Below, one piece after another: positions 1-5,070 of a stretch of DNA of 5,422 bases. The stretch lies in assembly GCA_051010055.1 (NCBI GenBank), contig JBPCVY010000264.1:1-5422 (forward strand). The letters run 5' to 3'. The stretch's first letter is position 1. The number at the start of each line of letters is the position of its first letter. The DNA comes from CAJQND01 sp051010055 (GTDB lineage: Bacteria > Pseudomonadota > Alphaproteobacteria > Rhizobiales > CAJQND01). Under the pieces are notes generated by a model. It worked only from the letters and a program-made list of their open reading frames with translations, was not told where the DNA came from and did no database searches. The position numbers were made by a program, and so were the translations under genes.

Positions 1-520
1 GCTTGATGCCGACACCTGCAAACATGCCTGACAGAAAATCGTTTATTCTCAAAGACATGGACATAATATCGTCCAGCTCCTGCGGGTTTGCCCACTGGAA
101 CGCGGTAATATGCTCTTCTGCCACAAGCGGGTCGCCCAACTCGTCGTCCTTCAGGCAAAATTCTACGATTGACCGGGGCAGGGTGGTGCCCTCTTTAATA
201 CCAAGGCGCTTGGAGAGGGTGCCGGCGGCAACATTGCGCACAATCACTTCAAGAGGAATGATTTCAACCTGGTGCACCAACTGCTCGCGCATATTGAGCC
301 GCTTGATGAAATGTGTCGGAACGCCAATTTCCCCGAGTTGGGTGAAAATGTGCTCAGATATCCGGTTGTTCAGAACCCCTTTGCCGTCAATAACATCCTT
401 TTTCTGGGCATTAAACGCGGTGGCGTCGTCCTTGAAATATTGGATGATTGTTCCCGGTTCCGGGCCTTCGTAAAGAATTTTTGCCTTGCCTTCATAAATT
501 TGGCGGCGTTTGCGGGTCAT
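1..520 (-). CDS. purC: Phosphoribosylaminoimidazole-succinocarboxamide synthase (SAICAR synthetase), 3' end cut off
   Basis: Catalyses the ATP-dependent joining of CAIR and aspartate to give SAICAR, a cytosolic step of de novo purine synthesis. Reading the minus strand from the ATG at 520-518 gives 173 codons open to the window edge; full-length family members are about 240-255 residues, so roughly the last third, including the second family signature, is missing. Visible marks are the N-terminal nucleotide-binding segment YEGKAKILYEG (residues 9-19), FKDDATAFN (29-37), the GKGVLNNRIS stretch (46-55) and the signature EVIVRNVAAGTL (91-102). An AAGGA ribosome binding site lies 9 bases upstream of the ATG. 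The gene diverges from the zeta/DUF1476 gene, an arrangement I recall from other Alphaproteobacteria, where purS, purQ and purL often follow purC. Identification is secure; only the C-terminus is unseen. Confidence 0.97.
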   Translation of the reverse strand, partial: MTRKRRQIYEGKAKILYEGPEPGTIIQYFKDDATAFNAQKKDVIDGKGVLNNRISEHIFTQLGEIGVPTHFIKRLNMREQLVHQVEIIPLEVIVRNVAAGTLSKRLGIKEGTTLPRSIVEFCLKDDELGDPLVAEEHITAFQWANPQELDDIMSMSLRINDFLSGMFAGVGIK

Positions 521-529
521 GCTTTGTTG

Positions 530-534
530 TCCTT
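530..534 (-). promoter_or_regulatory. Ribosome binding site of purC
   Basis: The minus strand reads AAGGA here, 9 bases before the ATG at 520-518. It supports that start, which also gives the expected N-terminus for the family. Confidence 0.7.
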
Positions 535-540
535 GAAATC

Positions 541-566
541 GGCGCAATACGCGAATCGAGTGCGCC
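541..566. repeat. Inverted repeat in the purC leader
   Basis: GGCGCA at 541-546 and TGCGCC at 561-566 are perfect inverted copies, separated by 14 bases. In the purC transcript they could form a six-pair GC-rich stem just upstream of the ribosome binding site at 534-530. There is no following T run, so it is not an intrinsic terminator. It could be an operator or a leader hairpin, or chance in GC-rich DNA. Confidence 0.3.
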
Positions 567-575
567 GTTTACGCC

Positions 576-604
576 AAAATAGGCCCATGACGCAAGCTAC
601 ACAA
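576..604 (-). promoter_or_regulatory. Possible purC promoter
   Basis: On the minus strand TTGTGT (604-599) and TATTTT (581-576) are separated by exactly 17 bases. The matches to the sigma-70 hexamers are only 3/6 and 4/6. The implied start of transcription would be near 569, leaving a leader of about 50 bases that holds an inverted repeat (541-566) and the ribosome binding site. Spacing and position are good but the hexamers are weak, so this is a candidate only. Confidence 0.25.
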
Positions 605-636
605 TGCGGCCTATGCGAAATATTCGGTTCCTTTGG

Positions 637-646
637 CACTTAAGTG
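637..646. repeat. Perfect 10-bp palindrome in the divergent promoter region
   Basis: CACTTAAGTG is its own reverse complement. It directly abuts a TTGACG hexamer at 647-652 and lies between the divergent purC and zeta genes, so it is placed where an operator would be. TTGACG has no recognisable -10 at the right distance. No regulator can be named from sequence. Confidence 0.3.
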
Positions 647-687
647 TTGACGGAGCGGTTGATTTGCACAAAGCGCGCCGGTAAAGC

Positions 688-716
688 TTGGCGCTGAACG
701 AACCGCACCCCATATA
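688..716 (+). promoter_or_regulatory. Possible promoter for the zeta-subunit gene
   Basis: TTGGCG (688-693) and CATATA (711-716) are 17 bases apart. This would start transcription near 723 and leave a leader of about 30 bases. The -10 lies inside an imperfect palindrome, ACCCCATATAGGGT (707-720, 12 of 14 positions symmetric), so a DNA-binding protein there would cover the promoter. The hexamers are only partial matches. Confidence 0.3.
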
Positions 717-754
717 GGGTGGAGATGAAGACGCAAACGGAGATTTGAAAATCG

Positions 755-1078
755 ATGAGCACGTTCGACAAGCGCCAGGAAGGGTTTGAAAAGAAATTTG
801 CCCACGACGCGGAACTGGAGTTCAAGGCAAATGCACGCCGCAACAAGTTGCTGGGGCTTTGGGCAGCTGAAAAAATGGGGCTGAGTGGCGCAGAAACGGA
901 AAGCTACGCCAAAGAGGTTGTTAAATCCGATTTCGAAGAAGCCGGCGATGAAGATGTCTTCCGCAAAGTGCGTGGCGATTTTGACGCCAAGGAAGTAGAT
1001 CAGTCCGACCATCAAATCCGACGCACCATGGATGAGTTGATGGCCGTTGCCATCGAACAGATCCAAAACGAGGCCTGA
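755..1078 (+). CDS. DUF1476 family protein, F1-ATPase inhibitor zeta subunit
   Basis: This 107-residue soluble, charged, mainly helical protein belongs to DUF1476. Its characterised member, the zeta subunit of Paracoccus denitrificans, binds the F1 part of ATP synthase and blocks ATP hydrolysis through its N-terminal segment; in other Alphaproteobacteria the inhibition can be weak. Family marks are the start MSTFDKRQEGFEKKFAHD (1-18), FKANARRNKLLGLWAAEKMGL (23-43), and FEEAGDEDVFRKVRGDF (60-76), followed by a C-terminal helix rich in acidic and hydrophobic residues. Length matches the family (about 105-110). The ATG is preceded by GGAG 12 bases upstream, slightly far but usable. Divergent from purC; the aldolase reading frame follows immediately. 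Family assignment is firm; inhibitory activity in this organism is inferred. Confidence 0.95.
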   Translation: MSTFDKRQEGFEKKFAHDAELEFKANARRNKLLGLWAAEKMGLSGAETESYAKEVVKSDFEEAGDEDVFRKVRGDFDAKEVDQSDHQIRRTMDELMAVAIEQIQNEA

Positions 1079-1091
1079 GAAACCTGGGCCT
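1071..1091 (+). repeat. Small hairpin over the zeta stop codon and the aldolase leader
   Basis: AGGCC (1071-1075) can pair with GGCCT (1087-1091), with a further U-G pair inside and a nine-base loop. It covers the zeta stop codon (1076-1078) and ends 16 bases before the TTG proposed as the aldolase start. Only three T follow, so it is not a good terminator. It may affect translation of the next gene, or be chance. Confidence 0.25.
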
Positions 1092-1107
1092 TTCCCTGCG
1101 AGAGAGG

Positions 1108-1845
1108 TTGAAAAGCGGCAAGCCGCTCATTTTCTCGTGGTCTATGATGCCCTCTGTGCTGGGCATCGAGGTTCTGGCGCGCGGCGGCTTTGAAGCCTGC
1201 TGCATAGACTTGCAGCACGGCTATGTGGGCTATAGCGATTTTCTGGCCATGTCCGGTGCGGTTTTTGCCGCCCGGAAGCCGCTTGTCGTGCGCATTCCTC
1301 TGGAAGATTGGGGAATGGCCGCGCGGGCCCTTGATGCCGGCGCATCTTCGGTAATCTGCCCCATGGTGAATAATGCGGAAGATGCAGCAAAACTCTCAGA
1401 AGTAACAAAATTCCCGCCTATCGGTGCGCGCAGCTTTGGCGCCTACCGGGATGCATCAACAGATGGGCCGCGGGATAGGAACTTCCTTGAGACCATCAAT
1501 CACTCAAAACTATCGATTGCCATGATCGAAACTCGCCAGGCGCTCGATAATCTTGACGCAATCTGCGCAACGCCCGGTATTGACGGCGCCTTTGTTGGCC
1601 CATTCGATTTAAGCGTCTCATTGAGCGGGGGCTCCAGTAATATCAATCCGGCGGGGGCAGAAGTTCTTGAAGCGCTCGATGAGATTGCCGCCGCATGCAG
1701 GAGACACAGCCTCACCGCGGGCATTTATGCCGCCAGCCCTCAAGATGCGCGGGTCTATATTGAAAAAGGTTTTCAGCTTATCGCCCTCAGCAATGACATT
1801 TCTATGCTTTCCAGCGCCAGTTCTGAGGCGTTTAACGCTGTATGA
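1108..1845 (+). CDS. HpcH/HpaI family aldolase (class II, metal-dependent)
   Basis: A 245-residue TIM-barrel protein of the HpcH/HpaI aldolase / citrate lyase superfamily, whose members reversibly cleave 2-keto-3-deoxy or 4-hydroxy-2-oxo acids into pyruvate and an aldehyde. The active site appears intact: IDLQHG with the general-base His37, VVRIP with Arg62, the metal ligand Glu141 in MIETRQAL, and the second ligand Asp167 in FVGPFDLSVSL. The spacings 37-62-141-167 equal those I recall for E. coli HpaI (45-70-149-175), a constant offset of 8, implying about eight missing N-terminal residues if TTG 1108 is used. Upstream codons in this frame continue with L-R-E-R before L-K-S-G, the usual first helix, but contain no ATG or GTG; CTG occurs at 1075, 1084 and 1096. 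The true start is therefore uncertain. The Q before the catalytic His, where HpaI has E, fits a subfamily of unknown substrate. It ends 11 bases before the phosphoribosyltransferase gene. Confidence 0.9.
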   Translation: MKSGKPLIFSWSMMPSVLGIEVLARGGFEACCIDLQHGYVGYSDFLAMSGAVFAARKPLVVRIPLEDWGMAARALDAGASSVICPMVNNAEDAAKLSEVTKFPPIGARSFGAYRDASTDGPRDRNFLETINHSKLSIAMIETRQALDNLDAICATPGIDGAFVGPFDLSVSLSGGSSNINPAGAEVLEALDEIAAACRRHSLTAGIYAASPQDARVYIEKGFQLIALSNDISMLSSASSEAFNAV

Positions 1846-1853
1846 TTGACTAA
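1842..1853 (+). CDS. Three-codon reading frame ahead of the phosphoribosyltransferase
   Basis: ATG ATT GAC TAA overlaps the aldolase stop codon (ATGA arrangement) and is in the same frame as the following gene, whose GTG is the second codon after this TAA. A GAGG at 1825-1828 lies 13 bases upstream of the ATG, whereas the GTG itself has no ribosome binding site. It may be a leader that delivers ribosomes to the GTG by reinitiation, or the original gene start disrupted by a stop codon. It may also be chance. Confidence 0.3.
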   Translation: MID

Positions 1854-1856
1854 CAG

Positions 1857-3152
1857 GTGGCTGCCACGGCAAACTTAGCGGGCACATTGGCCGATTTTTC
1901 CAGGACTTTTGATTTGGACCAGAGAATAAGTATTTCGCCGGACAGCGATGCCGTTATCGAACGATTGATAGACCTTACGCTATCTGCAGGGTCGGTTGAG
2001 AATTTAACCGACAAATATTTCAGCCACACCAAGCATATTGCCGAAGCCAATGGCGATTGCGAGGTTGTTTATGCTGTCTTTATGCGCCGGAGGCTGATTG
2101 CTGCGCTGGAACCGGCGGCCCGCCTCATCGCGCGCCTGGCGCCAGATGCGGAAGTGAAACGGTTTTACGCCGACGGGGAGCTGGTGCCCTCAGAAGAAAA
2201 ACTGCTGGAGGTGCAGGGCAAGTTCTCTGAACTTTCCGAACTTGAGACGTTGTTTCTGCAAAAGGTGGGGCTGCCGTGCGTTGCTGCAAATAATGCGTAT
2301 GAAATGTGCCGGGCGATGCCGGGATCATCGTTCATGGATATGCACGCACGCCATGGCGCTGGGCCTGAAATGAACATTCTGGCCGCCTATGGGGCAGCCG
2401 TCGGGTCAGCGGCTGCTAGAAGGGCCGACCCTGAAGTCACAGGTTTCACCGGCTCATCGCAAGACATCACAGCTCCATTGTTCGGTGCTGAGCGCGGTAT
2501 CGGCACCATGCCTCATGCGCTTGTCGGTTTCACAAATGGCGACGTGCTCAAGGCAACCAAATTGTTTGTCGAAGCCCTGCCAGATGCCACGACCACCATT
2601 GCGCTTGTCGATTATTCTGGCAAAGAAATCACCGACAGCCTGGCCTGCGCACGTTGGTTTTATGACGAGGCCAAGCTGGACAAGGAAGGCAAGGTTTTCG
2701 GCGTCAGGATTGATACCCATGGCGGACGCTTTGGTGAAGGGCTCGACTTCGATAAATCGGTTCATATTGTCGGCGATTGGCTTGGGGTTCAGGGCGAATA
2801 CAACATTGTGGAGCAGGTTTTGGGCTTGCGCGCCTTCCAGCTTGATACATCGAACATTCTCGTTGACCGGGTGCGCCGCATATTGTTTGGCGCCGGGGTT
2901 TCTGTCGCCAACATCATCAATACCCGCAAAGCGCTGGATGATGCGGGATATCCGGATGCGAAAATTGTCGCCTCGTCAGGGTTCGGGGTGCAGAAATGCC
3001 AGGTCATGGGAGCTGCCAATGCGCCGGTCGACATGGTGGGAACTGGCTCATTCCTGCCTGCAACCCTGTCAGAGACTTATGCTACAGCCGACATAATTAT
3101 GTATGACGGCGAAAAACGGGTGAAGGTCGGGCGCGAGTTCTTGCTTGATTGA
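1857..3152 (+). CDS. Nicotinate phosphoribosyltransferase family protein, divergent subtype
   Basis: The family joins nicotinate to PRPP, with ATP hydrolysis, to make nicotinate mononucleotide in the Preiss-Handler route to NAD in the cytosol. The 431-residue product has the family layout: LTDKYFSHTK (50-59), the arginine/histidine segment DMHARHG (161-167), GFTGSSQDI (196-204), GTMPHAL (216-222) with the conserved His220, VDYSGKE (251-257), the barrel strand GVRIDTHGGR (282-291), SSGFG (373-377), phosphate-binding GTGSFLP (395-401), and the terminal RVKVGRE (421-427). The usual R-x-D-S-G-D motif is replaced by R-I-D-T-H-G-G, so substrate use should be treated with caution; I recall the THGGR variant in other alphaproteobacterial members. 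It is less like E. coli PncB than like the archaeal-type enzymes. GTG 1857 is the only usual start near the 5' end, because an in-frame TAA lies at 1851-1853, but no ribosome binding site precedes it; TTG 1887 is an alternative. Eleven bases separate it from the aldolase, so co-transcription is likely. Confidence 0.85.
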   Translation: MAATANLAGTLADFSRTFDLDQRISISPDSDAVIERLIDLTLSAGSVENLTDKYFSHTKHIAEANGDCEVVYAVFMRRRLIAALEPAARLIARLAPDAEVKRFYADGELVPSEEKLLEVQGKFSELSELETLFLQKVGLPCVAANNAYEMCRAMPGSSFMDMHARHGAGPEMNILAAYGAAVGSAAARRADPEVTGFTGSSQDITAPLFGAERGIGTMPHALVGFTNGDVLKATKLFVEALPDATTTIALVDYSGKEITDSLACARWFYDEAKLDKEGKVFGVRIDTHGGRFGEGLDFDKSVHIVGDWLGVQGEYNIVEQVLGLRAFQLDTSNILVDRVRRILFGAGVSVANIINTRKALDDAGYPDAKIVASSGFGVQKCQVMGAANAPVDMVGTGSFLPATLSETYATADIIMYDGEKRVKVGREFLLD

Positions 3153-3170
3153 ACCGGAAGCCGTCAAAAC

Positions 3171-3179
3171 TGTTATAAA
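3171..3179 (+). promoter_or_regulatory. Extended -10 promoter element for the DUF4399 gene
   Basis: TG-T-TATAAA fits the extended -10 pattern TGnTATAAT with five of six hexamer bases matched. There is no good -35 at 16-18 bases (GAACCG at 17), which extended -10 promoters can tolerate. Transcription would begin near 3186, giving a leader of about 25 bases that contains the strong ribosome binding site. It suggests the gene can be expressed apart from the preceding one. Confidence 0.4.
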
Positions 3180-3198
3180 GAGGAGAGCAAATCAACAA

Positions 3199-3204
3199 GG
3201 GAGG
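3199..3204 (+). promoter_or_regulatory. Ribosome binding site that fixes the DUF4399 start
   Basis: GGGAGG lies 6 bases before ATG 3211, a near-ideal match. It favours ATG 3211 over the in-frame TTG at 3145, which overlaps the previous gene and would bury the signal peptide behind 22 extra, charged residues. Confidence 0.85.
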
Positions 3205-3210
3205 GAACCA

Positions 3211-3639
3211 ATGAAGAAACTGCCATTGTTAATCGCTGCTGCCAGCATTTGTCTGGCGCCCATAGCCGCAATCGCTGGCCCGACGCCTGCACCTGAAGGG
3301 GCTAAAGTCTATTTCGTGAACCTCAAGGATGGCGACACGGTGAAAAGCCCGGTTTTGATTCAGTTCGGTTTAAGCGGCATGGGTGTGGCGCCGGCCGGAA
3401 CGGAAAAAGAAAAAACCGGCCACCATCATCTCATCATCAATGAAACCATTGAAGGCGATGAACTGAACGAGCCAATTCCTGCTGATGACAAGCACAAGCA
3501 TTTCGGCGGAGGCCAAACGGAAATCAAGATTGAATTGCCCAAGGGCACCCACAACCTGCAACTGGTATTGGGAGACTGGTCGCACATTCCCCATAATCCG
3601 CCGGTGATGTCGGAAAGGATTTCCGTAACCGTCGAATAG
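3211..3639 (+). CDS. DUF4399 domain protein, secreted, histidine-rich
   Basis: A 142-residue protein of unknown function. Residues 1-22 form a clear Sec signal peptide: MKK, a hydrophobic core, then A-I-A before GPTPAPEG, so the mature protein of about 120 residues should be periplasmic. The remainder is a single DUF4399 domain: VYFVNLKDGDTVKSPV (33-48), FGLSGMGVAPAGTE (52-65), GHHHLIIN (70-77), PIPADDKHKHFGGGQTE (88-104), LPKGTHNLQLVLGDWSHIPH (109-128), and PPVMSERISVTV (130-141). The pattern of strands suggests an immunoglobulin-like beta sandwich. Eight histidines (71, 72, 73, 95, 97, 114, 125, 128) lie in the conserved motifs and could bind a metal; this is inference. There is no lipobox cysteine and no transmembrane anchor after the signal. 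It has its own promoter-like element and neighbours with no evident shared role. Confidence 0.9.
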   Translation: MKKLPLLIAAASICLAPIAAIAGPTPAPEGAKVYFVNLKDGDTVKSPVLIQFGLSGMGVAPAGTEKEKTGHHHLIINETIEGDELNEPIPADDKHKHFGGGQTEIKIELPKGTHNLQLVLGDWSHIPHNPPVMSERISVTVE

Positions 3640-3680
3640 CCGCAAGGGTCTTGACCTGCCGCGCGAAGCCTGAAATGTGT

Positions 3681-3698
3681 TTGAGTATAAATGCTCAA
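3681..3698. repeat. Inverted repeat overlapping a TATAAA box before the RAM-domain gene
   Basis: TTGAGTATAAATGCTCAA can fold with eight pairs (one T-G) around a two-base centre, and it contains TATAAA at 3686-3691. If that hexamer is the -10 of the next gene, transcription would start near 3698, 24 bases before the ATG, and the dyad would be an operator over the promoter. No -35 is found at 16-18 bases; the TTGACC at 3651-3656 is 29 bases away. No T run follows, so it is not a terminator for the DUF4399 gene. Confidence 0.35.
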
Positions 3699-3707
3699 GC
3701 ACAATGC

Positions 3708-3712
3708 AGGGA
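3708..3712 (+). promoter_or_regulatory. Ribosome binding site that fixes the RAM-domain gene start
   Basis: AGGGA lies 9 bases before ATG 3722. That start gives the usual 78-residue stand-alone domain; the in-frame start at 3677 would add 15 residues unlike the family and has no ribosome binding site. Confidence 0.7.
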
Positions 3713-3721
3713 AATGCGCTG

Positions 3722-3958
3722 ATGAAACCTTTCTTCGTCCAGATCAAAACAGAACTTGGCAAGGCGTATGACGTTGCAACCGCGCTGGCTGATGCGGAAG
3801 TGGCATCGGAGATTTATTCCACCGCAGGTGATTTCGATCTGATCGTGAAAGTGTACCTTGCCGACGGTGAGGATATCGGCCACTTCATCAATGAGAAAAT
3901 CCACACAACGCCTGGCATTCGCGACACCCACACGATAATCACCTACCGGGCGTTTTGA
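3722..3958 (+). CDS. Stand-alone Lrp/AsnC ligand-binding (RAM) domain protein
   Basis: The 78-residue product is a complete RAM domain, the C-terminal half of Lrp/AsnC regulators, and has no helix-turn-helix. In full-length regulators this alpha-beta fold dimerises, assembles into octamers and binds amino acids or other small effectors between subunits. Marks are MKPFFVQIKTELGKA (1-15) as the first strand, V-A-S-E-I-Y-S-T-A-G-D-F-D-L (27-40) containing the characteristic G-D-x-D motif, IVKVYLADGEDIGHFINEKI (41-60), PGIRDTHTIITYRAF (64-78). Single-domain members of about 78 residues are common in bacteria and archaea, with poorly defined roles: effector-sensing partners of full-length Lrp proteins or binders of enzymes. 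No Lrp regulator is in this window. It ends 31 bases before the transporter gene, with no terminator between, so the two may be co-expressed. Confidence 0.92.
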   Translation: MKPFFVQIKTELGKAYDVATALADAEVASEIYSTAGDFDLIVKVYLADGEDIGHFINEKIHTTPGIRDTHTIITYRAF

Positions 3959-3989
3959 CCCATGAAATTTGCTCTAGCTGGTTAGTTTC

Positions 3990-4937
3990 ATGCAACAGGC
4001 GCTGAACTGGCTGGCGGCGAAGGGCACGATTATTCTGCCCGTTAGCCTGCTGCTTGGCCTTTTCTGGCAGGATTTGGCAGCCCTTGCACGCCCCATGCTG
4101 ACGCCCACAGTTTTCTTCATGCTGGCGGTGCTGATGACCCGCGTCGATATGGATGATGCGCTGGCACATTTAAGGCGCCCGTTCATACCAATCATCGGGC
4201 TCATCTGGGCGGTGGTTATAATGCCATTGGTATTTGCTGCAGCGCTTTGGCTTCTCGGCAATGGGGCTGGTATCTGGTTTTCAGGCGGGCTTGTTCTGGC
4301 GCTTTTTTTCTGGGCATCATCGCCGCCGATTTTTTCCTCTGCGCCATTGTCCTACATCATGCGCCTTGATGGCACGTTGAGCGTTGGGTTTCTGCTTGCG
4401 GCAATTGCCTTACATCCCATCGTGACACCATTTTACACTGGCCTTTTCACCGGCGGAACAGTGAGCATTTCGCCCTTTGAATTGGGCTGGCGGCTCGCAC
4501 TGCTCATTGGCGGGGCAGCGCTGTGTGCACTTGGCGCGCGCGCCTGGCTGGGCCGTGAAAAACTACGAAAGTTTGGCCCCGCCATGGATGGGCTTAACGT
4601 TGTCGGCATGGTAATCTTCGCCCTGGCGATTATGGATGGCATTGCGGACCGGTTGCTGGAGAATCCGCTTTATGCCGCCTGGCTCACAGTGTTTGTGTTT
4701 TGCCTTTCCCTTGTAGTGCATGCGGTGACAACGGCACTTTTCTGGCGCAGTGGAAAAAGGCGGGCTCTGACGATCGGCTTTTCTACTGGCGGGCGCAACA
4801 TTGCAATGGCGGTGGGCGCGCTGGGGGCTTCGGTGCCCTCCGATACTTGGTTGTTCTTCGCCATCATCCAGTTTCCCATATATATTCTGCCGGCAATGCT
4901 GTTGCCCATCTACAACCGTTTGCTACCCAATCGGTGA
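3990..4937 (+). CDS. Bile acid:sodium symporter-like (BASS/SBF superfamily) membrane protein
   Basis: A 315-residue integral inner-membrane protein with about nine or ten hydrophobic segments, roughly at residues 13-27, 36-51, 64-90, 96-110, 127-150, 166-184, 202-220, 227-251, 268-281 and 286-308. The layout suggests two inverted halves, each with a broken helix: SSPPIFSSAPL (110-120) corresponds to the first crossover motif of BASS transporters and GFSTGGRNIAMAVG (263-276) to the second. Known relatives carry bile acids, pantoate, 2-keto acids or other organic anions with sodium; the substrate here cannot be read from sequence. It lacks features that would make me call it an Acr3 arsenite transporter. 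ATG 3990 is the first usual start after an in-frame TAG at 3975-3977, but no clear ribosome binding site precedes it, so translation may rely on coupling with the upstream gene 31 bases away. Confidence 0.8.
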   Translation: MQQALNWLAAKGTIILPVSLLLGLFWQDLAALARPMLTPTVFFMLAVLMTRVDMDDALAHLRRPFIPIIGLIWAVVIMPLVFAAALWLLGNGAGIWFSGGLVLALFFWASSPPIFSSAPLSYIMRLDGTLSVGFLLAAIALHPIVTPFYTGLFTGGTVSISPFELGWRLALLIGGAALCALGARAWLGREKLRKFGPAMDGLNVVGMVIFALAIMDGIADRLLENPLYAAWLTVFVFCLSLVVHAVTTALFWRSGKRRALTIGFSTGGRNIAMAVGALGASVPSDTWLFFAIIQFPIYILPAMLLPIYNRLLPNR

Positions 4938-5007
4938 TATTGGAACTAAAATTCCACTCCCGGCATGCGCGGCGAATTTCGTTGCTATGAGAGGCTTACT
5001 TGATACG

Positions 5008-5038
5008 TTGACAGATAGCTGGGCTTGTCGTTCCTTAT
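5008..5038 (+). promoter_or_regulatory. Possible promoter for the PaaI-type thioesterase gene
   Basis: TTGACA at 5008-5013 matches the -35 consensus fully. The best -10 nearby is poor: CCTTAT at 5033-5038 with a 19-base spacer, or TTCCTT at 5031-5036 with 17. A weak -10 beside a strong -35 is typical of an activator-dependent or regulated promoter, but may also be chance. The rest of the 133-base gap (4938-5070) shows only short AT-rich inverted repeats near 4927-4955 and no terminator with a T run. Confidence 0.3.
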
Positions 5039-5055
5039 CACGAAAATTGTGAATC

Positions 5056-5061
5056 GGGAGG
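5056..5061 (+). promoter_or_regulatory. Ribosome binding site of the PaaI-type thioesterase gene
   Basis: GGGAGG lies 9 bases before ATG 5071, a strong match that fixes the start and suggests efficient translation. Confidence 0.8.
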
Positions 5062-5070
5062 AATTTGGAA

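Noticed and set aside
3..473. A 156-codon plus-strand frame at the left edge
   Set aside because: The opposite strand encodes unmistakable PurC; this is its antisense shadow.
553..557. GAATC as a CcrM methylation site controlling purC
   Set aside because: GANTC is expected about every 256 bases by chance, so one copy in the leader is no evidence of cell-cycle control.
611..1066. A 151-codon minus-strand frame opposite the zeta-subunit gene
   Set aside because: It mirrors a clear DUF1476 coding sequence, shows no family resemblance of its own and lacks a convincing ribosome binding site.
2389..3096. A 235-codon plus-strand frame inside the phosphoribosyltransferase gene
   Set aside because: It is a shifted frame of a gene with clear conserved motifs; its translation is rich in Ser, Pro, Arg and Trp and has no recognisable domain.
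3145..3210. A longer N-terminus for the DUF4399 protein starting at TTG 3145
   Set aside because: It overlaps the preceding gene, adds charged residues ahead of the signal peptide, and ignores the near-ideal ribosome binding site at 3199-3204.
3647..3656. GGTCTTGACC dyad and TTGACC hexamer as promoter of the RAM-domain gene
   Set aside because: The spacing to TATAAA (29 bases) is too long for a sigma-70 promoter and no other -10 fits at 16-18 bases.
3370..3762. A 130-codon minus-strand frame opposite the DUF4399 gene
   Set aside because: It lies antisense to a recognised secreted protein with strong start signals and has no recognisable domain.
3962..3985. Seven-codon frame M-K-F-A-L-A-G before the transporter
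   Set aside because: Such short frames arise readily by chance; there is no ribosome binding site for it and no sign of an attenuator structure.
4927..4955. Short inverted repeats (CCAAT/ATTGG and GGAA/TTCC) after the transporter as a terminator
   Set aside because: Stems of four or five AT-rich pairs without a T run would not terminate transcription.
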